This document shows positions 16,720 to 24,139 of a DNA stretch of 64,000 bases, in pieces (position 1 is the stretch's first letter; each line of letters begins with the position of its first letter). Origin of the DNA: an uncultured Flavobacteriaceae bacterium (GTDB lineage: Bacteria > Bacteroidota > Bacteroidia > Flavobacteriales > Flavobacteriaceae); the NCBI GenBank assembly GCA_947488345.1, contig CANKZQ010000001.1, forward strand, positions 424,501 through 488,500. Reading direction: 5' to 3'. Position numbers and translations under genes: made by a program. Under the pieces are notes generated by a model. The model made no database searches and had not been told where the DNA came from. It saw only the letters and a list, made by a program, of their open reading frames with translations.

Positions 16720-17580
16720 TTATTGATTTAAAGTTCCTGTATTTAGCACAGGAGAAGCATCTTTATCTCCACAAAGAATCACCATTAAGTTACTTACCAT
16801 GGCCGCTTTACGCTCTTCATCTAACTCAATAATATCTTTCTTGCCTAATTCTTCTAGAGCCATCTCTACCATGCTCACTGCGCCTTCAACAATTTTATGT
16901 CTCGCTGCAACAATCGCCGTAGCTTGTTGACGTTTTAACATGGCATTTGCAATTTCTTGAGCGTAGGCTAAGTAACCAATTCGCGCCTCCAGCACTTCTA
17001 TTCCAGCGATCGACAAACGCTCTTCTAACTCCTTCTCAAGTGCCTCACTCACTTCATTGACACTAGAACGAAGTGTAATGTCTTCTTCATGACCTTCATC
17101 TGCGAAATTATCATAAGGATACATACTTGCCAACTTACGTACCGCAGCATCGGTTTGTACACGTACGAAGTTTTCATAATTATCAACATCAAATGCCGCC
17201 TTATAGGTGTCGAGTACTTTCCAAACTAAAATGGTGCTAATCATGATCGGGTTTCCCAATTTATCATTCACTTTCAATCTTTCACTATCAAAATTACTTG
17301 CTCTTAGTGATACTTTCTTTTTTGTGAAAAACGGATTCACCCAATAAAAACCATTCTTTTTAACGGTGCCAATATATTTTCCGAAAAGTAATAAGACTCT
17401 AGAATTATTTGGTTGTACCATAATAAAACCAGGTGCCATTACGAGCGCAAAAAGTATAGCGAGAATAAATATTGGCATTTTAACTGCTATAATAGCGGCG
17501 ATACCGCCAAAGAACAATATGACAAATAAGAATAGCATTGAGTAGCCATTTGCGGGGACAATTGTATTTTCTTGTTTCAT
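16720..17580 (-). CDS. SPFH/Band-7 domain membrane protein
   Basis: A 286-residue membrane-anchored SPFH protein. Two hydrophobic segments cover residues about 12-55, followed by the SPFH domain (about 55-230): QPNNSRVLLLFGKYIGTVK, GNPIMISTILVWKVLDTYKA, then the long helix EVSEALEKELEERLSIAGIE ending VLEARIGYLAYAQEIANAML. SPFH proteins form ring-like membrane assemblies that organise lipids and proteases. It is the first gene of a compact operon and its promoter is visible at 17636-17668. The distal genes (glycine-zipper, DUF4177, PH-like, Arc-type) are probably its partners or regulators. Confidence 0.92.
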   Translation of the reverse strand: MKQENTIVPANGYSMLFLFVILFFGGIAAIIAVKMPIFILAILFALVMAPGFIMVQPNNSRVLLLFGKYIGTVKKNGFYWVNPFFTKKKVSLRASNFDSERLKVNDKLGNPIMISTILVWKVLDTYKAAFDVDNYENFVRVQTDAAVRKLASMYPYDNFADEGHEEDITLRSSVNEVSEALEKELEERLSIAGIEVLEARIGYLAYAQEIANAMLKRQQATAIVAARHKIVEGAVSMVEMALEELGKKDIIELDEERKAAMVSNLMVILCGDKDASPVLNTGTLNQ

Positions 17581-17635
17581 GTTGGGTAAGTTTTAAATTT
17601 GATTAATGAATTATAATGATATTATTTTGATATCA

Positions 17636-17668
17636 CAAAGATATAACATTTTTTTTTAGATTTCCAAA
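17636..17668 (-). promoter_or_regulatory. Bacteroidota-type promoter of the SPFH operon
   Basis: On the minus strand a -33 TTTG (17668-17665) and a perfect -7 TATCTTTG (17643-17636, TAnnTTTG) are separated by 21 bases. The distance to the SPFH start codon is 55 bases. This is the most complete Bacteroidota promoter in the window. Confidence 0.65.
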
Positions 17669-17712
17669 TATTTTAACAAACTTATTTTATACTTTAGCAA
17701 AAAAATAAATAA

Positions 17713-18495
17713 ATGAAGGCTACGATTATATTGCTTCTTATCGGAATTTTAAACTCTACCTCTTTATCAGATACCAAACCAACTTGGGGGCCAACCGGGC
17801 ATAGAACTACCGGTAAAATTGCAGAAATGCATCTGACGAAAAAAGCAAAGAAAAAGATCAACAAATTGTTAAAAGGAGAAAGTCTTGCTTTCGTTTCTAC
17901 TTTTGCGGATCAGATTAAATCTGACAAAAAATATGACAAATATTATACCTGGCACTATGTGAATATGCCTTTTGATGTGGCATATGAAGCGTCTGAGAAA
18001 AATCCAAAAGGTGATCTAATTACAGGTATTCAAAAGTGTATTGAAGTATTAAAAAGTGACACCAGTTCTAATGAAGATAAAGTGTTTCATTTAAAAATGT
18101 TAGTTCATTTATTAGGTGACCTACATCAGCCAATGCATATTGGGAGAGCCGAAGACAAAGGAGGCAATACCATTCAGGTACAGTGGTTTGGAAAAGGCAC
18201 AAATTTACACAGGGTTTGGGATGAAAATATGATTCAAGAGTGGAAAATGAGTTATGTAGAGCTTGCAAATAACGCAAAGGACTTATCAAAAGAACAAATA
18301 AAAGTCATTCAAAAAGGAAGTGTATTGGATTGGGTAAATGACACTCGTAAATTGACTCGTAAAACTTATGAATCTGTAAAAGTTGGAGAAAATTTAAGAT
18401 ATCGTTATTCGTACGACCATTTCGGTACTGTTAGAACACAACTTCAAAAAGGCGGTGTTCGATTAGCTAAACTACTGAATGACATTTTCGGATAA
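17713..18495 (+). CDS. S1/P1-family nuclease, secreted
   Basis: A 260-residue secreted phosphodiesterase of the S1/P1 class, which hydrolyses single-stranded nucleic acids and 3'-phosphomonoesters using three zinc ions. After the signal peptide (1-20) the mature protein starts near WGPTGHRTTGKIAE; the Trp and His of this segment are zinc ligands. Further conserved motifs are YYTWHYVNMPF near residue 76, HLLGDLHQPMHIG near 131-143, and GGNTIQVQWFGKGTNLHRVWD near 150-170 (in parts). Likely role: nucleotide and phosphate scavenging. Confidence 0.93.
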   Translation: MKATIILLLIGILNSTSLSDTKPTWGPTGHRTTGKIAEMHLTKKAKKKINKLLKGESLAFVSTFADQIKSDKKYDKYYTWHYVNMPFDVAYEASEKNPKGDLITGIQKCIEVLKSDTSSNEDKVFHLKMLVHLLGDLHQPMHIGRAEDKGGNTIQVQWFGKGTNLHRVWDENMIQEWKMSYVELANNAKDLSKEQIKVIQKGSVLDWVNDTRKLTRKTYESVKVGENLRYRYSYDHFGTVRTQLQKGGVRLAKLLNDIFG

Positions 18496-18501
18496 ACATA
18501 C

Positions 18502-18535
18502 ATCCCTAAAGTCCCTAATTGCGGACTTTAAGGAT
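18502..18535. terminator. Hairpin between convergent nuclease and pyc genes
   Basis: A 13-position stem with one mismatch (ATCCCTAAAGTCC pairing with GGACTTTAAGGAT) around an eight-base loop. There is no clean T run on either side, so termination is plausible rather than certain. It lies 7 bases after the nuclease stop and before the pyc stop at 18548. Confidence 0.5.
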
Positions 18536-18547
18536 GATTGCTATCTT

Positions 18548-21500
18548 CTATTCCATGGTCAAGATCAAATCATCTTGTTTTACCATGACCCCAGCCATCA
18601 GGGTTACTGATTTTACTTTTCCTGCTTTCACGGCTGTCACCGTTGTTTCCATTTTCATGGCTTCAATGATAAAAAGCGGATCGTTTTCTTCAATCTTATC
18701 ACCTTTTTTCACCAAAACTTTATACAACGACCCTTGTAAGGGCGCTCCTACTTGATTGCTATCATCAGCATCTGCTTTAACATGTTCTACCGATTTTATC
18801 TTAAGAGATTTGTCTTTAACCTCTACATATCTATTTTCACCATTTACTTTGAAAAATACAATACGCATACCCTCTTCATTAGCACTACTTACCGAGAGTA
18901 GCTTTACTACAATGGTCTTACCTGGTTCTAATTCGATTAAGGCTTCTTGGCGACGCTTAATTCCGTAGAAAAAGTTCTCGGTCGGTATCGTCGCTAAGCT
19001 TCCATATAGTTTATGTTTTTCATGTGCTTGTTCAAAGACTTTTGGATATAAGCTATACGATAAGAAATCTTCAAATTCTATATCTCGTGTAAACCCTTTT
19101 TGGAATTTCTTACGAAATGCTTCATATTCTACATCGAAATCTATAGGTTCTAAATGAGCATTTGGTCTATTTTTATAAGGTTTCTTATTTTTTAAAATAA
19201 TCTTTTGTAGCTTTTTAGGAAAACCGCCAGTAGGCTGTCCTAAATCCCCTTTAAAAAAGTTAATGACAGATTCTGGAAAAGAAATTTCTTCTCCTCGTTG
19301 CATCACATCTTCTGGTGTTAAATCATTGGTAACCATAAAAATGGCCATATCACCAACCACTTTAGAACTCGGTGTTACTTTCACCAAATTACCAAACATG
19401 GTATTTACTTCGGCGTACATTTTCTTTACCTCGTCAAAACGATCTCCGAGACCCAGTGCTGTTGCTTGTGGTCGTAAATTCGAGTATTGCCCCCCAGGAA
19501 TTTCATGCTGAAATACTTCCGCTGTACCCGCCTTTAACCCAGATTCAAACGGATAATATAATTCTCTGGTATCTTCCCAAAAGTTAGAGAATTCATTTAA
19601 CTTATGGCTATCATATTCATTCGCTCTTTTATCAAATTTCATCATTTCAACCACCGCATTAAAATTTGGCTGCGAAGTTAAACCTGACAAACCTCCCAGC
19701 GCAACATCTACTACATCAACACCTGCTTCAATAGCCTTTAAATATGTGGCTGTTTGCAACGATGACGTGTCATGTGTATGTAAATGGATGGGCAAATTTA
19801 CCGTATCTTTCAAGGCCTTTACCAATTCTGTCGCTGCATATGGTTTGAGTAAACCAGCCATATCCTTTATAGCAATCATATGCGCGCCTGCGTTCTCAAG
19901 GTCTTTCGCTAATTGTGTATAATAGGCTAGGTTATACTTCGTTTGGTTCACATCTAAAATATCACCGGTATAACTGATAGCCGCCTCTGCAATTCCTCCC
20001 GTTTTCTCTCGCACATATTTCATACTCGGTTCCATGGCTTTTACCCAATTTAAGGAATCAAAAATTCTAAAAATATCAACTCCATTTTCCCAGGATTTTT
20101 CGACAAATTTTTCGATTAAATTATCGGGATAAGCTTTGTATCCAACAGCATTAGACCCTCTTAAAAGCATTTGAAACAAAATGTTTGGCACTGCTTTGCG
20201 AAGCTCTCTCAAACGCGCCCAAGGATTTTCATGCAAAAAACGCAAACAAACATCGAAGGTCGCTCCACCCCATACTTCCATACTAAAAGTATTCGGATGA
20301 TTTTTAGCAAAACTCTCTGCTACTTTTAACATATCATACGTACGCATTCTAGTCGCTAACAACGACTGATGTGCGTCACGCATAGTGGTATCTGTGAAAT
20401 GAATTTTCTTTTCTTTTCGGAGCCAAATACAAAACTTTTCTGGTCCTAATTCTGTTAAGAGATCTTTTGTTCCTTTCGGATATTCATCTAGGTCAAATTT
20501 AGGCACTTTTGCTGCTCTAAAAATTTTCGAATCATCTGTATACTTTACATCATCATTGCCATTTACAATGATCTCACCTAAATATTTCGTGATTTTTGTT
20601 GTTCGATCTTGAGGTAACTTGATTTTAAATAAAGAAGGCGTGTTCTGGATGAAATTTACTGTCACCTTTCCATCTTTAAAGGTTTTGTGTTGAATTACAT
20701 TCTGTAAAAAATGAATATTCGTTTTAACTCCTCTTATGCGAAATTCTTTCAAGGCTCGATTCATTTTACGAATAGCACCATCTAGCGTTCGTCCTTGAGC
20801 AGAAACTTTAACCAACATAGAATCAAAAAATGGGCTCACACTATAAGATTGATAAATGCTTCCCGCATCTAAACGGATACCCATACCTGAAGCACTGCGA
20901 TAGGTCGTTACCGTACCATAATCTGGCGTAAAATTATTCTCAGGATCTTCAGTAGTTAGACGACATTGCAACGCATAACCGTATGTAGCCAGTGATTCTT
21001 GATCATAAATTTTAATTTGCTTATCGGATAGTTTATACCCTCCGGCTACAAAAATTTGCGTTTTCACTAAATCAATTCCAGTCACCATTTCAGTCACTGT
21101 ATGTTCGACTTGAATTCTTGGATTTACCTCGATGAAGTAAATATTATCTTCTTTATCTAACAAAAATTCTACAGTACCTATATTATTGTAGGAAACTTCT
21201 TCGGCGATACTCACTGCATATTTGTACAATGCTTGCTTCACCTCTTCTGCAACGTTGTACGATGGAGCAACCTCTACTACTTTTTGGTGGCGTCGTTGCA
21301 CAGAACAATCACGCTCAAAAAGGTGACGAATATTCCCATGTCTATCGGCCACTATCTGTACTTCAATATGTTTTGGATCTTCAACATATTTTTCTAAAAA
21401 CATAGTATCATCGCCAAATGCATTGAGCGATTCATTACGCGCAGAATCGAAGGTAGCCTCTAGGTCTTCTGAATTTCTAACAACACGCATCCCTCTACCA

Positions 21501-21997
21501 CCACCTCCAGAGGCCGCTTTCAACATCAAAGGATATCCAATTGTGTCAGCTTCCGACAAGGCTACTTTTAAGGAACTTAATTTCTTTTTGTTACTCTCTA
21601 TAATAGGTACTTTACATTTTACCGCGATCTTTTTTGCGGTAATTTTATCTCCTAAAGCATCCATTACCTCTGGATCTGGACCAATAAAAACGATATCATT
21701 AGCAGCACAAGCTCTGGCAAAATCAGAATTTTCAGATAAAAATCCGTATCCCGGATGTATAGCATCAACATTTTTGGCTTTTGCCAATTTGATGATTTCA
21801 TCTATATCCAAATAAGGCTTTAGCGGTTGATCATTCTCTCCTACTTGATATGATTCATCTGCCTTATATCTATGCTGTGAGTATCGATCTTCATAGGTAT
21901 ATATGGCCACAGTTTTGATATTCAATTCGTTACAAGCTCTTAACACACGTATCGCTATCTCACTTCTATTTGCAACAAGTATCTTTTTAATTTTCAT
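18548..21997 (-). CDS. pyc: Pyruvate carboxylase
   Basis: A full-length 1149-residue biotin-dependent carboxylase that makes oxaloacetate from pyruvate, bicarbonate and ATP, an anaplerotic reaction. The domain order is biotin carboxylase (about 1-455), then carboxyltransferase (about 530-800), and a biotin carrier domain at the C-terminus (about 1075-1149). Key residues: the ATP-grasp glycine loop ASGGGGRGMRVV near residue 163, FERDCSVQRRHQK near 224, the FTDTTMRDAHQSLLATR metal/pyruvate site near 540, and the biotinylated Lys1115 in IEAMKMET. Downstream on the same strand lies no gene; upstream of its start, 18 bases away, is the kinase-like gene. Confidence 0.98.
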   Translation of the reverse strand: MKIKKILVANRSEIAIRVLRACNELNIKTVAIYTYEDRYSQHRYKADESYQVGENDQPLKPYLDIDEIIKLAKAKNVDAIHPGYGFLSENSDFARACAANDIVFIGPDPEVMDALGDKITAKKIAVKCKVPIIESNKKKLSSLKVALSEADTIGYPLMLKAASGGGGRGMRVVRNSEDLEATFDSARNESLNAFGDDTMFLEKYVEDPKHIEVQIVADRHGNIRHLFERDCSVQRRHQKVVEVAPSYNVAEEVKQALYKYAVSIAEEVSYNNIGTVEFLLDKEDNIYFIEVNPRIQVEHTVTEMVTGIDLVKTQIFVAGGYKLSDKQIKIYDQESLATYGYALQCRLTTEDPENNFTPDYGTVTTYRSASGMGIRLDAGSIYQSYSVSPFFDSMLVKVSAQGRTLDGAIRKMNRALKEFRIRGVKTNIHFLQNVIQHKTFKDGKVTVNFIQNTPSLFKIKLPQDRTTKITKYLGEIIVNGNDDVKYTDDSKIFRAAKVPKFDLDEYPKGTKDLLTELGPEKFCIWLRKEKKIHFTDTTMRDAHQSLLATRMRTYDMLKVAESFAKNHPNTFSMEVWGGATFDVCLRFLHENPWARLRELRKAVPNILFQMLLRGSNAVGYKAYPDNLIEKFVEKSWENGVDIFRIFDSLNWVKAMEPSMKYVREKTGGIAEAAISYTGDILDVNQTKYNLAYYTQLAKDLENAGAHMIAIKDMAGLLKPYAATELVKALKDTVNLPIHLHTHDTSSLQTATYLKAIEAGVDVVDVALGGLSGLTSQPNFNAVVEMMKFDKRANEYDSHKLNEFSNFWEDTRELYYPFESGLKAGTAEVFQHEIPGGQYSNLRPQATALGLGDRFDEVKKMYAEVNTMFGNLVKVTPSSKVVGDMAIFMVTNDLTPEDVMQRGEEISFPESVINFFKGDLGQPTGGFPKKLQKIILKNKKPYKNRPNAHLEPIDFDVEYEAFRKKFQKGFTRDIEFEDFLSYSLYPKVFEQAHEKHKLYGSLATIPTENFFYGIKRRQEALIELEPGKTIVVKLLSVSSANEEGMRIVFFKVNGENRYVEVKDKSLKIKSVEHVKADADDSNQVGAPLQGSLYKVLVKKGDKIEENDPLFIIEAMKMETTVTAVKAGKVKSVTLMAGVMVKQDDLILTME

Positions 21998-22015
21998 GGT
22001 TTTCTTTTTGGTTGC

Positions 22016-23113
22016 TTATTTAATAATATATGGATTTACATTCTTATAATTTCTTACAATAAATTCTAGCCCACTGTTTAATATATCTCCCATATTCTTT
22101 GTTTTTTTAAAATTCACATCTCCGGTCAAATCGAACAAGTCTTTTTTTAGTTGTGCCACTTTTTCAGGCGTTGAGATTGTATCATTTCGCATACAGCCTA
22201 ACAAATCTCCTAATCGTTCTTGTTCACTTGTAGCTCTTTTCGCTAATAGCGAACGCTCTTCAATTTTATATTGCTCTATGGATTCTTCTTGCAATAGGTC
22301 TAGGGTCATTTCGACAAGCTTATTATTCTCTTTTAAGAATTGAGGCTTATATACTTTTGCATTTCCTTCGAAACTTTGTTGATCAAAATCAATGGCTCTA
22401 ATTCTATATTGAATACTATCAAAGTCATGTGTTAATACCATGACGTAATTATAGGAGCGCATATCTCCTAAGAGTCTGGTAAAACATCTTTCATTAAATT
22501 TTACAAACTCTTTTGCAATTGCTTTTTTCGTTTGCTCAGAACACGCCTCTAAATCTTCTTCAATAAATATGTCTCCTGGGATTCCTGAGATATGCTCCTC
22601 TATCAGTGTATCTTTATGAACTAAAAAATTAATATGGTTTGGTGATAATAAGTGCTCTAATTCTAATCCATAAATACGAGAGGCATCTGCTTTTTTGATA
22701 TATAGATAGATATAGTTGTCATTTAAGACATTTCGCACTTTGATTCTAAAAGGTTTTGAATTACCAAACGTGCAAAAATCAATCGCATCAATATTCAAAA
22801 AAGGTAAGGCCGAATCACTTCCATCGGCATGTAGAATGGTATACATACGCTTTAGGCTCAATTCGATTTCATCACGTTCGTGTTCTGCGAAATACGTTCT
22901 AATCCAAAGGGTATCATTTCCCTTTTCATCATGAATTTCTACAGCCCCTTGAAACCGTAAAAGGTCATCATAATAAATAGGTATTTTAATATTCCTGCTA
23001 TGTTGTGTCAAATAATCGGAAAGCTGCTTTGTAATTGGATATGCAGGCTTCTTCTTTGACATTAACTTTTCATTCATACAGTCCTTCAAAAAAACGTTTA
23101 AAGGTACTATCAT
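22016..23113 (-). CDS. Uncharacterised protein with kinase-like catalytic motifs
   Basis: A 365-residue soluble protein I cannot assign to a named family. A protein-kinase-like sequence of motifs is visible: Lys-rich strand IYLYIKKADASRI near 135-147, a hinge-like LIEEHISGIPGDIF near 170-183, a catalytic-loop-like D217-MRSY-N222 (Asp, four residues, Asn, as in HxDxxxxN), and RAIDFDQQSF near 239-248, resembling a DFG or DFD metal site. Alternative starts at 23077 and 23062 (MSKKKPAYPITKQL) are possible and would remove the atypical first residues. The pyc start lies 18 bases downstream of its stop. Function unknown; atypical kinase is my inference. Confidence 0.6.
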   Translation of the reverse strand: MIVPLNVFLKDCMNEKLMSKKKPAYPITKQLSDYLTQHSRNIKIPIYYDDLLRFQGAVEIHDEKGNDTLWIRTYFAEHERDEIELSLKRMYTILHADGSDSALPFLNIDAIDFCTFGNSKPFRIKVRNVLNDNYIYLYIKKADASRIYGLELEHLLSPNHINFLVHKDTLIEEHISGIPGDIFIEEDLEACSEQTKKAIAKEFVKFNERCFTRLLGDMRSYNYVMVLTHDFDSIQYRIRAIDFDQQSFEGNAKVYKPQFLKENNKLVEMTLDLLQEESIEQYKIEERSLLAKRATSEQERLGDLLGCMRNDTISTPEKVAQLKKDLFDLTGDVNFKKTKNMGDILNSGLEFIVRNYKNVNPYIIK

Positions 23114-23369
23114 TTACAGCAGAAAACAAAAAACGACTCTAGTTACTTTTCCTATGAGGGGTGTTTTTAACACATTCAAAATTTTTGTTATTATTTTTTA
23201 TCAGATATCTAATTCTTATCAGAACTTTTACTCGTTGATTACATGAAGAAAGGTCTCAAAATTTCGCTTCTTCAAAGTACAAGGTTTCAATTAGTCAAGA
23301 AATTAAACAATTTTTTAGTATTTTTATGGTTTAATTTGTCGCAACATTCATCAATTAGAAAAACATTCT

Positions 23370-23377
23370 TATTTTTG
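23370..23377 (+). promoter_or_regulatory. Bacteroidota -7 element before the VanX-like gene
   Basis: TATTTTTG at this position matches TAnnTTTG, 21 bases before the preferred ATG at 23399. A TTTG lies at 23335-23338, but 31 bases away is too far for a standard -33 element. Placing the start here supports the shorter gene model: the upstream in-frame start at 23243 would put the promoter inside the coding region. Confidence 0.5.
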
Positions 23378-23398
23378 CAATGTACTAAACGTAGTTCT

Positions 23399-24097
23399 AT
23401 GAAAAATATTTACGCTTTAAAATCCTTCATGGTGATAGCCTTTGTTGGTCTGAGTACACTAACATTTTCTCAGCAAGCACTTGCCCAATTACCAGAAGAT
23501 TTTGTGTATGCGAAGGAGGTTATTCCTAATTTAAGATCTGATTTAAGATATTATTCATCAAATAACTTTATCGGTAAGCCGATAGATGGCTATATCAAGC
23601 CTAAATGTATTTTGACAAAAAAGGCAGCCGAAGCCCTGAAAAAAGTACAAGATGAATTGGGTAGATTAGGGTTTGGCTTATTAATATATGATGCCTACAG
23701 ACCTCAGAAAGCTGTAGATCAATTTGTAAAATGGGCCGAGGATCCAACGGATACTATTATGAAAAGTAAGTTTTATCCAAACATCGATAAAAAAGACTTA
23801 TTTACGAAAGAATATATTGCGAAAAAATCAGGACATACTAGAGGAAGCTCAGTAGATTTAACAATCGTTTCTTTAACTACCGGTCACATTCTCGACATGG
23901 GAAGTACCTATGACCTATTTGATGACAAGTCTGCAACAGACTATCCGAATATAACAAGAAATCAACGTGCTGTTCGTTTATTATTAAAAAGGCGAATGGA
24001 GAAACATGGTTTCAAATCACATGATAAAGAATGGTGGCACTATACTTTAGCCAAAGAACCTTATCCCAAAAAATATTTCGACTTCGAAGTTGAATAA
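23399..24097 (+). CDS. VanX-like D-alanyl-D-alanine dipeptidase (M15D), secreted
   Basis: A 232-residue protein from the ATG at 23399, which begins with a signal peptide (MKNIYALKSFMVIAFVGLST, ending QQALAQ); an upstream start at 23243 would add 52 residues of unlikely composition. It matches the VanX/DdpX family of zinc D-Ala-D-Ala dipeptidases. Visible motifs are IPNLRSDLRYYSSNNF, IYDAYRPQKAVDQF (catalytic Arg), SGHTRGSSVDLTIV (zinc His and Asp) and KEWWHYTL (catalytic Glu and zinc His). Because it is exported and alone, it more likely recycles cell-wall dipeptides than confers vancomycin resistance. Confidence 0.92.
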   Translation: MKNIYALKSFMVIAFVGLSTLTFSQQALAQLPEDFVYAKEVIPNLRSDLRYYSSNNFIGKPIDGYIKPKCILTKKAAEALKKVQDELGRLGFGLLIYDAYRPQKAVDQFVKWAEDPTDTIMKSKFYPNIDKKDLFTKEYIAKKSGHTRGSSVDLTIVSLTTGHILDMGSTYDLFDDKSATDYPNITRNQRAVRLLLKRRMEKHGFKSHDKEWWHYTLAKEPYPKKYFDFEVE

Positions 24098-24128
24098 AAA
24101 AAAAGCCGCTCAATGAGCGGCTTTTTTT
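24096..24128. terminator. Bidirectional intrinsic terminator
   Basis: A perfect stem AGCCGCTC-AAT-GAGCGGCT (24104-24122) with an A run before and a T run after. It separates the VanX-like gene from the convergent T9SS lamin-tail gene. Confidence 0.92.
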
Positions 24129-24139
24129 ATACTTGTTCT

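Noticed and set aside
16434-16832. A 132-codon plus-strand frame
   Set aside because: It is antisense to the SPFH 3' end, the glycine-zipper gene and the DUF4177 gene, which are supported by overlaps and family matches.
21423-21815. A 130-codon plus-strand frame inside pyc
   Set aside because: It mirrors the biotin carboxylase coding frame; no motif or promoter supports it.
23243-23398. A longer N-terminus of the VanX-like gene
   Set aside because: The extra 52 residues contain no signal or conserved sequence, and a -7 promoter element lies within it, while a signal peptide begins at 23399.
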